The notes under the pieces are model-generated. The model made no database searches. It was given only the letters and a program-made list of their open reading frames with translations, and had not been told where the DNA came from. A DNA stretch of 27,338 nt from a virus, in IMG/VR virus record IMGVR_UViG_3300025849_000173, positions 1-27,338 of that record. One strand, 5' to 3'. Of the stretch, positions 6,643-13,065 are shown piece after piece (position 1 is the stretch's first letter; each line of letters begins with the position of its first letter). Position numbers and translations under genes: made by a program.

Positions 6643-7404
6643 TTAAAGTTCTTCGGCAATGTAAAATAGATCTGTAGACTTGTTGCCTTCAAGGTACTCT
6701 CGTATCGTCTCCACAGCTCTCCAAAATTTATCGTGACCACGCTGTATACTTACATCACTCGCACGATAGACCCCTGGTAAATAAGGGTAGGTCTTTTCCT
6801 GGGCAACCCAGTAGAAGTCATCCTTGCCGGATACCTCCTTGTAAATGTATGCCTGGATATCATATCCAAACTTTGGAACATCATATCGAAAGCCAGTAAC
6901 AGATCGTGTGCTTTTGCTATCTGTTACATAACCATCGCCTAAACAGTCAAAAAATCCACGGACTGGAACATCACCAATAAATGTGTTAAACTCAACTTGA
7001 TATTCACCAGTCATGTACTGGTCTATAATGCCAGTATCTTGTAGTCTCGTAATCATATCAATTGCCATTTGGTAATCCTCGGCCAATACCATATCCCGGT
7101 TACCGATCTGTTTAAGGAAATCTGATTTCCATTCTTTGTAGACTTTAGTGATCCTTGGATTCTTTGAGTTTATACCCTCAATAATCTCGGAGTCATCAAA
7201 GACTACATATTGTTCCTCAAACTTGTTAGGTTCAAAAAGCAATAGATCATACACGCTACCAAATGATAAAGCAGCGGATTCTTTCTTTAGTTTACCAGCC
7301 ATATACAGCTCAAACAATCGCATATCCGCAATCGCATACTTAATCGAGCTGTAGCTGACATAATCTTTCCCGGTAATGGCTTGAAGCTTATTAGCAAACT
7401 CCAT
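6643..7404 (-). CDS. PD-(D/E)XK exonuclease of the RecE/YqaJ-like type
   Basis: The 253-residue product has the layout of RecE/Cas4-like recombination nucleases. An N-terminal SYSSIKYA is followed by a helix that sets up FGSVYDLLLFEPNKFEEQYV (about 48-67). The core RGFFDCLGDGYVTDSKST has D177 or D183 and K190 as candidate metal and catalytic residues, and a YDIQAYIYKEV helix corresponds to the QxxxY motif of this superfamily. Such enzymes resect double-strand ends to make 3' tails. It overlaps the upstream annealing-protein gene by one base (TAATG at 7402-7406), the standard exonuclease/annealase pair. The fold call is good; the exact subfamily is not certain. Confidence 0.78.
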   Translation of the reverse strand: MEFANKLQAITGKDYVSYSSIKYAIADMRLFELYMAGKLKKESAALSFGSVYDLLLFEPNKFEEQYVVFDDSEIIEGINSKNPRITKVYKEWKSDFLKQIGNRDMVLAEDYQMAIDMITRLQDTGIIDQYMTGEYQVEFNTFIGDVPVRGFFDCLGDGYVTDSKSTRSVTGFRYDVPKFGYDIQAYIYKEVSGKDDFYWVAQEKTYPYLPGVYRASDVSIQRGHDKFWRAVETIREYLEGNKSTDLFYIAEEL

Positions 7405-7916
7405 TACACCAAGGCTTTTAATTGTTTGATTTGATCTGGAGTAAATTGATCACCGTACTTGCCCAGGATACGCTCTAATGCAGTATCCTTTGTTTTTGAT
7501 CCCTCCAGGTGTTGTAGGGCTTGCTTAAAGACATCAGCCTTTGGCTTTGTTGGGTTTGTCTGTTGGTGAATCGCATTGTTCACTTCTTCAGCTGTAGCAA
7601 TACTGGTATCGATACCAATGCCTAAATTACCCAATGCACGACCCCAGGCACTTGTCTCGCAGTTCTCAACGTAACTTGTGCTGTTGATCCTTGATGCGGA
7701 TTTGTATTCCTGGGCAATGCCGGTAGCTACGATTCTGTTCTCTGGATCTACAATGCGTGCAATGATCACACACTCACTATCATCTAACTTGACGATCTCT
7801 GATTCCAATCCGTAGAATTGATACTTCTTGTCTGTTCTAAAGAACTTAATACGTTCGTTGACTTCAACGTAGGCTTTGCCCTTAATGTTGGTCGTTTTGA
7901 ATTGATGTTGTGCCAT
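7404..7916 (-). CDS. ERF/Rad52-superfamily single-strand annealing protein
   Basis: The 170-residue product shows the conserved core of phage ERF/Sak3-like annealing proteins: KGKAYVEVNERIKFFR at the start, a CVIIARIVDPENRIVATGIAQE strand pair, and the signature ENCETSAWGRALGNLGIGID (about 83-102) followed by ATAEEV. The C-terminal part (about 120-170) is a linker plus a small helical domain (DQFTPDQIKQLKALV). It would anneal complementary single strands for recombination-dependent replication or repair. It has a recognisable ribosome site (AAGGAAG) and is coupled to the exonuclease by TAATG. Whether it belongs to ERF or Sak3 would need a profile search. Confidence 0.8.
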   Translation of the reverse strand: MAQHQFKTTNIKGKAYVEVNERIKFFRTDKKYQFYGLESEIVKLDDSECVIIARIVDPENRIVATGIAQEYKSASRINSTSYVENCETSAWGRALGNLGIGIDTSIATAEEVNNAIHQQTNPTKPKADVFKQALQHLEGSKTKDTALERILGKYGDQFTPDQIKQLKALV

Positions 7917-8085
7917 CTTCCTTTTGTTTAATTAATTGAATTTTAATTCTTTCTACCGCTAACTTAAGGATCTTTAATGAAGATTCCTTGGATATGTTAC
8001 GGTTTGCTTCGGTATACGCCTCAACTGTAGCTTCTAACTCCAGCTCTAAAGCTTCTATCCTTGCTCTTAAATAATCATCAGTCAT
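7882..8085 (-). CDS. Small coiled-coil protein (67 aa)
   Basis: The 67-residue product is mostly one helix with heptad character (ARIEALELELEATVEAYTEA ... LKILKLAVERIKIQLIKQKE), acidic then basic, with a polar tail. No family is recognised. Its 3' end overlaps the annealing-protein gene by 35 bases, so its last residues are read from that gene's leader and first codons. It starts inside the end of the upstream gene (8-base overlap). Confidence 0.6.
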   Translation of the reverse strand: MTDDYLRARIEALELELEATVEAYTEANRNISKESSLKILKLAVERIKIQLIKQKEDGTTSIQNDQH

Positions 8086-8398
8086 ATTCTACAATGTATA
8101 GATTAAGCACGCCAGGGTTCTCCCATTCAACGTGCAGTAATGGGTGCTTTTCCACCCATCCCTGGAACTCAAAGCTTACGCCCATCTCGTACAGCTCTCC
8201 AGTCTGCCATCCTCCAGATAGTTCACATTCCACTTCATGGTAGTAATCGATCAGAGGTATGCCACTCTTTGTACGGACATCATTTTCAGCTGACAGCACT
8301 AAACCTTCGCTCAATGAATCTTCGCTTAATGGTCTGACCACAAGGCCAGGATACAGCTCGTCCAATACTCTTTTATATGCTTTTTCTCTCGGTGTCAT
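8078..8398 (-). CDS. Hypothetical protein (106 aa)
   Basis: The 106-residue acidic product has a helical start (MTPREKAYKRVLDELYPG) and a beta-rich end (GELYEMGVSFEFQGWVEKHP ... LNLYIVEYD). No family is recognised. The start overlaps the upstream stop as ATGA and the stop is overlapped by the next ATG, so it belongs to the same coupled run as its neighbours. Confidence 0.7.
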   Translation of the reverse strand: MTPREKAYKRVLDELYPGLVVRPLSEDSLSEGLVLSAENDVRTKSGIPLIDYYHEVECELSGGWQTGELYEMGVSFEFQGWVEKHPLLHVEWENPGVLNLYIVEYD

Positions 8399-8673
8399 AT
8401 GGTCATTAAATACAATCCGTAATCATACTCTCGATGTGCTTCAGCAGACTTTAGTATACGTACTGTTTCTACATTCACACGCAGCCTAACGTAATCTGGA
8501 TGCTCTTTCTCGAATTGCTTCTGCTGTTTATTGACAATGCTAATTGCCTTTCTCTTGTTTTTAGCCCAGACTGTATTTCCTCCAGTCGTTGGCTTGAAGT
8601 CATCACTGCCTGGATCAGCTTGTAACCAACCAAAACAGTAACAACTCTCCCCATAAATATTTCTGTACGGCAT
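8395..8673 (-). CDS. Hypothetical protein (92 aa)
   Basis: The chosen ATG at 8673 overlaps the upstream stop as TGATG; a GTG one codon earlier is possible. The product begins MPYRNIYGESCYCFGWLQAD and has a basic middle (WAKNKRKAISIVNKQQKQFE) and a beta-like end. No family is recognised. The two close cysteines near the N-terminus (C-Y-C) are not matched by a second pair, so a zinc site is not supported. Confidence 0.68.
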   Translation of the reverse strand: MPYRNIYGESCYCFGWLQADPGSDDFKPTTGGNTVWAKNKRKAISIVNKQQKQFEKEHPDYVRLRVNVETVRILKSAEAHREYDYGLYLMTI

Positions 8674-8855
8674 CACTTCTTGTATTCGTTATACAACTGA
8701 TCTGCATCATCTCCCCAACCTTGCTCTTTAGCAACGCTAATCATTGCGTAAATAGCTTTTCTTTGGTTGCTTCCTCGCTGATACTTCTTGTAGTCATCAG
8801 CATACTCGTAGGTCCAGTCATGGCTCTTTAAAGCCGTAATTAAATCTTCTCTCAT
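8673..8855 (-). CDS. Small hypothetical protein (60 aa)
   Basis: The 60-residue product looks like three short helices (LITALKSHDWTYEYADDYKK ... QRKAIYAMISVAKEQGWGDD). I do not recognise a family. The leader is purely AT-rich with no Shine-Dalgarno. It is coupled to the next gene by TGATG and separated from the upstream gene by 11 bases. Confidence 0.65.
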   Translation of the reverse strand: MREDLITALKSHDWTYEYADDYKKYQRGSNQRKAIYAMISVAKEQGWGDDADQLYNEYKK

Positions 8856-8866
8856 AAATCTATATA

Positions 8867-9232
8867 TTAAAATGAAAAATCATGGTATTCGTCCATATAC
8901 CCGAACACAATACTTATAGGATACCACTTGCTATTGTTCCATTCGTTTCCGCCTTGGTATCTCCACTTACCCCACTTAAAGCGAAGCTCCGTGGTATGGC
9001 CCGTGCGCTCAAACTTGTAATCCTGGGATTCAGCCATACCTCTATCGTCAGTGCGTATAGGTTTAGCTTTTTCTATTACGCATCTCTTGCCATCTTTCGA
9101 CACCTCATTAACGAAGTATGCGTGGCGGTCAGTCCACATTAACTCTGTGGCCCCTTTTCCTACTACTGGAGGTGTAGGGTTATTGCTTATCAAGTGGTTC
9201 ATTACAGAACCGGTTTCTGTTCCTAATTTCAT
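8867..9232 (-). CDS. Conserved phage hypothetical protein (TDRHAYFVNEV family)
   Basis: The 121-residue product begins MKLGTETGSVMNHLIS and contains PVVGKGATELMWTDRHAYFV. These patterns recur in a small family found in many phages and some bacteria, with unknown function. The rest looks beta-rich (TTELRFKWGKWRYQGGNEW). The leader AAAAACGAGAGACT resembles the leader of the 73-residue gene upstream. A 22-residue hydrophobic mini-gene ends on this start codon (ATGA). Confidence 0.75.
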   Translation of the reverse strand: MKLGTETGSVMNHLISNNPTPPVVGKGATELMWTDRHAYFVNEVSKDGKRCVIEKAKPIRTDDRGMAESQDYKFERTGHTTELRFKWGKWRYQGGNEWNNSKWYPISIVFGYMDEYHDFSF

Positions 9233-9297
9233 AGTCTCTCGTTTTTATTTATGGTTAGTAACAACAAAAGTAAAATTGGTAAAAGTGCCATAGTCAT
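9229..9297 (-). CDS. 22-aa hydrophobic micropeptide, coupled on both sides
   Basis: ATG at 9297 overlaps the upstream stop as TAATG, and the stop TGA overlaps the next start as ATGA. The product is MTMALLPILLLLLLTIN plus KNERL: one hydrophobic helix with a charged C-terminus. The double coupling and exact fit between two real genes argue for translation. It is too small for family assignment; it could be a membrane micropeptide, or a translated spacer that only serves coupling. Confidence 0.5.
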   Translation of the reverse strand: MTMALLPILLLLLLTINKNERL

Positions 9298-9518
9298 TAA
9301 ATTAAAGGTGATGTTTTGACGATCTCTGGTAATACCTCCAGACATTCTTTCTTTGTAGAGTACAAAGTGTCTAATTTTTCCGTGTTCAATTCCAGGTCCA
9401 GTGTGCCGCTTATGATCTCCCACACCAGTGTTCCACTAATAAATTCAGAAACGTTCCGTACCTCAATTATATGGCCGTCACAGTTTGTCTGATAAAGTCC
9501 TTTGCTAATTTTTGTCAT
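9297..9518 (-). CDS. Hypothetical protein (73 aa), first gene of the leftward run
   Basis: I place the start at 9518 rather than at the far ATG at 9572, because AAAACGAGAGATC directly precedes it and matches the leader at 9232, and because the longer form would run through the promoter-like region and the DnaA-box-like dyad end. The product begins MTKISKGLYQTNCDGHIIEV and looks beta-rich. No family is recognised. It is divergent from the DnaA domain IV gene, so both are probably controlled from 9519-9681. Confidence 0.65.
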   Translation of the reverse strand: MTKISKGLYQTNCDGHIIEVRNVSEFISGTLVWEIISGTLDLELNTEKLDTLYSTKKECLEVLPEIVKTSPLI

Positions 9519-9541
9519 GATCTCTCTCGTTTTATTATACT

Positions 9542-9572
9542 GCAATTTAAGAAACGCCTGGGACATATACAA
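9542..9572 (-). promoter_or_regulatory. Possible leftward promoter
   Basis: Minus strand TTG (complement of 9570-9572), 20 bases, then TAAATTGC (9549-9542) partly fits TTG-N17-23-TAnnTTTG. It is placed well for the 73-residue gene, but the -7 box has two mismatches. Confidence 0.3.
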
Positions 9573-9575
9573 CCT

Positions 9576-9597
9576 TTTTCCACAAAAATGTGAAAAT
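9576..9597. promoter_or_regulatory. Inverted pair of DnaA-box-like 9-mers
   Basis: TTTTCCACA at 9576-9584 fits the DnaA-box consensus TTWTNCACA at every position. The complement of 9589-9597, ATTTTCACA, fits at 8 of 9. They face each other across four A residues, forming a dyad in the divergent intergenic region. A third near match, TTGTACACA, lies at 9637-9645. Binding has not been shown. Confidence 0.55.
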
Positions 9598-9621
9598 AAT
9601 CTGCGTTCACTCTTTAAACCT

Positions 9622-9629
9622 TATATTTC
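9622..9629 (+). promoter_or_regulatory. Possible rightward promoter -7 box
   Basis: TATATTTC differs from TAnnTTTG only in the last base and lies about 50 bases before the DnaA-like gene. The -33 match (TCTG at 9600-9603) is weak. Confidence 0.25.
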
Positions 9630-9681
9630 TTGGGCGTTGTACACATTATTGTTAACTTCGCTCTTCCTAAATTTCATGCAC

Positions 9682-10140
9682 ATGAACAAAATACAAGTCA
9701 ACAAGCTGATTGACAAGGTCAACGAATATTTCAGCGTAGACATGAGAGATAAGACCAGAAAACGTGATGTCATTGACATACGCCACACCTTCATGTACTC
9801 ACTGCGAAATAGAGGTTATAAGACTGCGGAGATCGGTGGATTCCTGGACAAGGATCACGCAACTGTTATACACGCTTCCAGGAAGGTAAGAGACTTGATT
9901 TTAGTTGAAAGAGATATGTCACGCCTGGTAGCTGCAATGGATGAAGTTATAGACAGCTACATACTTGAAGAGAAGATATACAGCAGAGGAGGCAATGTAG
10001 ACAACTACGAATCAGTCAGGGTAAACTTGTGCCGGGTACTTGAGAAGTTTTGTGATAGTGAAGAAGAGCGGGCGCACTGGCTGTCGAAATCTCACATATC
10101 AATTGACGAGTACAAGAGCTTTACTTCTCGTTTTTTGTAG
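9682..10140 (+). CDS. DnaA domain IV-like DNA-binding protein (no ATPase domain)
   Basis: The 152-residue product, starting at ATG 9682 (9676 is an alternative), is the only rightward gene. Residues about 25-72 match the C-terminal DNA-binding domain of DnaA: RDVIDIRHTFMYSLRNRGYK, then TAEIGGFLDKDHATVIHA, with the DHATVIHA signature that contacts the DnaA box. There are no AAA+ or domain I/II segments. The remaining 80 residues are helical and unrecognised. It could bind an origin, compete with host DnaA, or act as a repressor. It starts about 85 bases from the DnaA-box-like dyad at 9576-9597. Its last 20 bases overlap a convergent small gene. Confidence 0.85.
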   Translation: MNKIQVNKLIDKVNEYFSVDMRDKTRKRDVIDIRHTFMYSLRNRGYKTAEIGGFLDKDHATVIHASRKVRDLILVERDMSRLVAAMDEVIDSYILEEKIYSRGGNVDNYESVRVNLCRVLEKFCDSEEERAHWLSKSHISIDEYKSFTSRFL

Positions 10141-10237
10141 ATCCCTTACAACATTTACTACCGCACTCAACCGGTGCATATTCGCACCACTTGCCTTTAG
10201 AGTTGGTATTTTGTAATGCTTTGTTTTTCTTACGCAT
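10121..10237 (-). CDS. Small Cys-rich protein (38 aa)
   Basis: ATG at 10237 overlaps the stop of the spanin-like gene by 8 bases and opens a 38-residue frame: a basic start MRKKNKALQNTNSKGK, then WCEYAPVECGSKCCKG with four cysteines in a C-x6-C-x3-CC pattern. The spacing suggests a tiny zinc knuckle or a disulfide-bonded peptide. The frame ends inside the 3' end of the rightward DnaA-like gene (20-base convergent overlap). Coupling to the operon supports translation. Confidence 0.5.
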   Translation of the reverse strand: MRKKNKALQNTNSKGKWCEYAPVECGSKCCKGSTKNEK

Positions 10238-10661
10238 CAAAGAATTTATCAGCTGCTCGTTGAATAAACTTAAAACCTATAAAAGCTACAACCAGGTATA
10301 ACGCCCAGGTCTGTAGTTTTTGTTTTAATGTCTTTTGCTGAACGTACACAACTTTCTCGTATGGGACTTCAATAGTTCTAATTATGGTGTCAGAAGCGCA
10401 TTCAGCTTCTATTGCGATAGTATCAAATGATCTAACAATTTTAACCGTGAGCTTGTCTTTGGTTATTGTTATGGTGTCACGCTGTTTTAGCGTTATTGTA
10501 TCATGGATTGCAACCGGAGCAGTTACAAAGGTGTCCACTACAGTTAGCGTGTCTTTCTCCAGGATCAATGGATCTTTTTTGATCGCTGTCTTTAGATGCC
10601 ATTGCGCGCTGCATGAAGTTAATAATAGCGTGAGTAAGCTTGTCTTGATTAACCATTTCAT
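10230..10661 (-). CDS. Probable unimolecular spanin (lipoprotein with a C-terminal membrane helix)
   Basis: The 143-residue product starts with a lipoprotein signal, MKWLIKTSLLTLLLTSC, with lipobox LTSC (C17). A beta-prone middle follows, with repeated DTI/DTL strands (about 36-110), then a C-terminal membrane helix ALYLVVAFIGFKFI (about 120-133). Outer-membrane lipid anchor plus inner-membrane helix plus an extended beta-rich periplasmic part is the topology of u-spanins such as T1 gp11, which fuse inner and outer membranes at the last step of lysis. It lies at the end of an operon with endolysin- and holin-like genes. The fit is topological; there is no sequence signature for this class. 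Confidence 0.6.
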   Translation of the reverse strand: MKWLIKTSLLTLLLTSCSAQWHLKTAIKKDPLILEKDTLTVVDTFVTAPVAIHDTITLKQRDTITITKDKLTVKIVRSFDTIAIEAECASDTIIRTIEVPYEKVVYVQQKTLKQKLQTWALYLVVAFIGFKFIQRAADKFFDA

Positions 10662-10669
10662 TTTTAATA

Positions 10670-11236
10670 TTATTCTTTATCTGTTGCGTATTTCACACCC
10701 ATAATAGTACCTACGATACTAAAGGCATTCGTAAGTAATATACCAAACATATTAGACCAGGTGCTTCCGATTATCTGGGTATCTACTCCAGAGAATATTG
10801 CCCAACCATACATTAATGTTGTAAGTATTCCTACGCCAATAATTACATATAAAGCAACTCTTACTATTGTACTGATTAGCTCAAACTGTGTCTTCTTTTG
10901 CATCAGATCCAAATCGCCTAATGCTTCATCACGTAAGGCTTCTGCTTCTTTCTTTGCAGATTGAGTTTGCTCCAGTGAATTTTGCAACTCCAAGACTAAC
11001 GCACCACGTTCTATTGCTGCTTGCTCTAACTCCTGGTTTTGTTTTTGAACTTGCTTTGTTATGTCCAAACGTTTGCGCCTAGATGCTAAATCCCTTCGCT
11101 TACATTCTTTTATATACTCTTTTACATCAGCATCAGTAGATTCAGACAACAGCTTTATAAAGTTTCCTTCGATGTAAACTTTTTTAGATCGTGCCTTTAA
11201 TATTGCTTGCTTTACTGTGTCTTTAGAGCTAATCAC
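10670..11236 (-). CDS. Coiled-coil membrane protein with two C-terminal helices
   Basis: The 188-residue product starts at GTG 11236, overlapping the upstream stop (GTGATTAG). It has a basic N-terminal part, a long coiled coil (about 58-115, VQKQNQELEQAAIERG onward) and two membrane helices at about 121-147 and 162-181. I do not recognise a named family. Position between the two-component genes and the spanin-like gene suggests a cell-envelope or lysis role, for example a holin-like or regulatory membrane protein, but no direct evidence supports that. Confidence 0.7.
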   Translation of the reverse strand: MISSKDTVKQAILKARSKKVYIEGNFIKLLSESTDADVKEYIKECKRRDLASRRKRLDITKQVQKQNQELEQAAIERGALVLELQNSLEQTQSAKKEAEALRDEALGDLDLMQKKTQFELISTIVRVALYVIIGVGILTTLMYGWAIFSGVDTQIIGSTWSNMFGILLTNAFSIVGTIMGVKYATDKE

Positions 11237-11390
11237 CGCAACCGTATACTCTTGTGCTATCTAAATAGCTATTATCAGGATTCCCATTGATTAGATAACC
11301 AGTCTCGTAGTCCTTTTTGTTCTTTTGGACCAGTAAACCGGCAACAGCCAGCAACAAAAAGAAAATGATTGCAACTCTAAACTCCTTCAT
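11229..11390 (-). CDS. Small single-pass membrane protein (53 aa)
   Basis: ATG at 11390 overlaps the stop of the receiver gene as TAATG. The product has an N-terminal membrane helix (VAIIFFLLLAVAGLLV, about 6-21) followed by a polar, probably periplasmic tail ending in VYGCGD. Tight coupling on both sides, with GTGATTAG at the 3' end, makes it very likely real. It may be an antiholin-like or accessory membrane peptide; function is unknown. Confidence 0.65.
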   Translation of the reverse strand: MKEFRVAIIFFLLLAVAGLLVQKNKKDYETGYLINGNPDNSYLDSTRVYGCGD

Positions 11391-11827
11391 TATCTATAAA
11401 CTTTAAATGGGTTTTTTTTATTAACGTATCCTTCGTAGTCGCTGTGGAATTCCTCAAGTCTTGGTTCAATATCGTCTGACTTGATAATCCAAAACTGTGC
11501 GCCTACAGCTTTAGCTTTTTCTATTTCTTCTTGGTCAGAGCTACTTGATATAATACCTATAACACATCCATTGCCGTAATCTGTGTTTATCTTACGTATC
11601 ATTTCAATGCCATCGAAGGAAGATCCAATAATATTTAGATCTACAAATACACATTGTGGACGTTCATGATCTGGATCATCCGGAAACCATGCTTTAAATT
11701 TTTTATCAGCTTCATCCGAGCTGTCTAAAGACTCTATAGACAAAGCTATATCAAGCATTGAACAAGCATCCTCAAACACCAGGTGAAATAAGTTCTCGTC
11801 ATCTATGAGCATTAATGTATCAATCAT
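11390..11827 (-). CDS. Stand-alone response-regulator receiver (REC) protein
   Basis: The 145-residue product is a CheY-like receiver domain with no output domain. Key positions are intact: the acidic pair D9/D10 (MLIDDEN), the phospho-acceptor D63 (CVFVDLNIIGSSFDGIEMI), the Ser/Thr position in GIISSSSD (94-97) and K116 in FWIIKSDD. A short C-terminal tail (about 123-145) follows. It is coupled to the histidine kinase gene by ATGA (11824-11827), so the two form a cognate pair. Lacking a DNA-binding part, it would act by protein contact, perhaps with one of the membrane proteins in the operon. Confidence 0.88.
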   Translation of the reverse strand: MIDTLMLIDDENLFHLVFEDACSMLDIALSIESLDSSDEADKKFKAWFPDDPDHERPQCVFVDLNIIGSSFDGIEMIRKINTDYGNGCVIGIISSSSDQEEIEKAKAVGAQFWIIKSDDIEPRLEEFHSDYEGYVNKKNPFKVYR

Positions 11828-12723
11828 AATTTTATATATACTTTCGTACCGTTAGTAGTTTTTTTAGCAAACACATTGTATCCGTGTTCTTTTAATATTT
11901 CAATAGATATGTTTAAGCCTAATCCAGTTCCAGATTCTTTCTGTCCTTCTCTTCTGGTGTATGGTTTGGAAAATTCTATAAACTCTTCTGCTGTGATTCC
12001 TCTACCGTTGTCTTCTACAACAATAAAAGAACCAACATGATAGCTGCCTTCATGGTATATTTTTACCCACTTTGTTCCGCTATCATTATACTTTAACCCA
12101 TTCCTTATAAAATTATCCAGGGCGGTACAAAATAATGCCTCATTAATATCTAATGCATCTGGCAAGTTATCAGATAAGACAACTTGATTTTTATATGCTG
12201 TCAGTTTTAAATAGTTCGTCAATACATCCTTTACGTTACACGTAGCTTTGTTTAGCACTGCGTTCTCCTTCACCAGGTTCGTAAACTCGTATACACCAGC
12301 ATACACTTTCTGGGCATGGTGTAGTCCATCTTCAATAAGCTTTAAAGGTGCGCTAATCCGTAAGTCTTTAATGTTCTTATTAGTAAGCCTACGGTTTAAT
12401 GATTTTATACCTCTTGGTAAATAGGTATTGATACCGCTATGCATATCATGACGTATGATTTTAGCAGCGTGTTCCAGGTATATATTCTTTTTACCCAGAT
12501 CTTTCTTGATCTCTGCTTTGTTTTGCAAAAACTCTTGCACCACCATAAAAAACGGAGGCATAAAAGCAATTACAGATAGCCATTCAAAATAGTGAGTAAA
12601 GGTTGAGTGGTGTATGTATTTAAATACAACAAGTGTCTTGAACACAAAAAAGGTTAGCATAATCAGTGTAGAACAAATCAAGCATACTATTGATCTTCTT
12701 GATATGCCATCCAAAGCGTTCAT
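11824..12723 (-). CDS. Membrane sensor histidine kinase
   Basis: The 299-residue product has two N-terminal membrane helices (about 10-36 and 47-66) with almost no periplasmic loop. A linker and the phosphoacceptor region EHAAKIIRHDMHSGIN follow, where H92 in the HD pair is the likely site. The catalytic domain shows an N box with N208 (ALDNFIRNGLKYN), G1 box DNGRGI (238-243) and G2 box GTGLGLNIS (265-273). All boxes look functional. With only a short loop between helices, sensing is probably within the membrane or through partner proteins. It overlaps the upstream DUF2892-like gene as TAATG and the receiver gene as ATGA. Phage-borne histidine kinases are rare. Confidence 0.9.
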   Translation of the reverse strand: MNALDGISRRSIVCLICSTLIMLTFFVFKTLVVFKYIHHSTFTHYFEWLSVIAFMPPFFMVVQEFLQNKAEIKKDLGKKNIYLEHAAKIIRHDMHSGINTYLPRGIKSLNRRLTNKNIKDLRISAPLKLIEDGLHHAQKVYAGVYEFTNLVKENAVLNKATCNVKDVLTNYLKLTAYKNQVVLSDNLPDALDINEALFCTALDNFIRNGLKYNDSGTKWVKIYHEGSYHVGSFIVVEDNGRGITAEEFIEFSKPYTRREGQKESGTGLGLNISIEILKEHGYNVFAKKTTNGTKVYIKL

Positions 12724-12914
12724 TACAGTTCTGTCTTGCGGAATCCTATTTTTTCAAACAACCACATTGAAGGACATTTGCGAGTCCATGCTCCAAAGAT
12801 TAGCATAAAGGCAACAAAAACAATTAGGCCCATCCAATCATTAGCAACACCAATAATTAAAAGCAATGCAATCAATGCATATACTGCTCTTACTGAAGTA
12901 ATCTTATTCATCAT
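12723..12914 (-). CDS. Small membrane protein, DUF2892/YgaP-like
   Basis: The 63-residue product has two membrane helices (YALIALLLIIGVANDW and GLIVFVAFMLIFGAW) followed by RKCPSMWLFEKIGF. This pattern of two helices, a GWxGL-like link and a CPxxxLxxxIG end matches the DUF2892 family, whose best known member is the membrane part of YgaP. Function in phages is unknown. Its stop overlaps the kinase start (TAATG) and its start overlaps the previous gene by 11 bases. It may work with the kinase in the membrane. Confidence 0.7.
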   Translation of the reverse strand: MMNKITSVRAVYALIALLLIIGVANDWMGLIVFVAFMLIFGAWTRKCPSMWLFEKIGFRKTEL

Positions 12915-13065
12915 TCTTTTCTTTTTGCAGCATATACCAGCGTTGAGCTGTATACCCTATCGATATTAGTAACAGTGCGATCTTTAAACCAACTTCTACT
13001 GTAGCCATGGATACTCCAAAGCTGAAAAAATTTACAAACAATAGTTTTAAATCTGTCTCGTTCAT
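12904..13065 (-). CDS. Small phage membrane protein (53 aa)
   Basis: ATG at 13065 overlaps the stop of the holin-like gene (ATGA). The 53-residue product has an N-terminal amphipathic stretch (ETDLKLLFVNFFSFGVSMAT) and one strong helix (GLKIALLLISIGYTA) followed by a basic tail. The FVNFFSFGVS...VEVGLKIALLL.SIGYT pattern is familiar from small proteins next to lysis genes in phages of Bacteroidota. A different frame at 12911-13099 is longer but has poor composition and is rejected. Confidence 0.7.
   Translation of the reverse strand: MNETDLKLLFVNFFSFGVSMATVEVGLKIALLLISIGYTAQRWYMLQKEKNDE

Noticed and set aside
9229-9423. 64-residue minus-strand frame ending with the micropeptide sequence
   Set aside because: Only the last 22 codons fit between real genes; the upstream part overlaps the gene at 9297-9518 out of frame.
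9502-9681. N-terminal extension of the DnaA-like gene from an ATG at 9502
   Set aside because: It would run through the promoter-like and DnaA-box-like region and overlap the divergent gene; the part before 9676 has no DnaA similarity.
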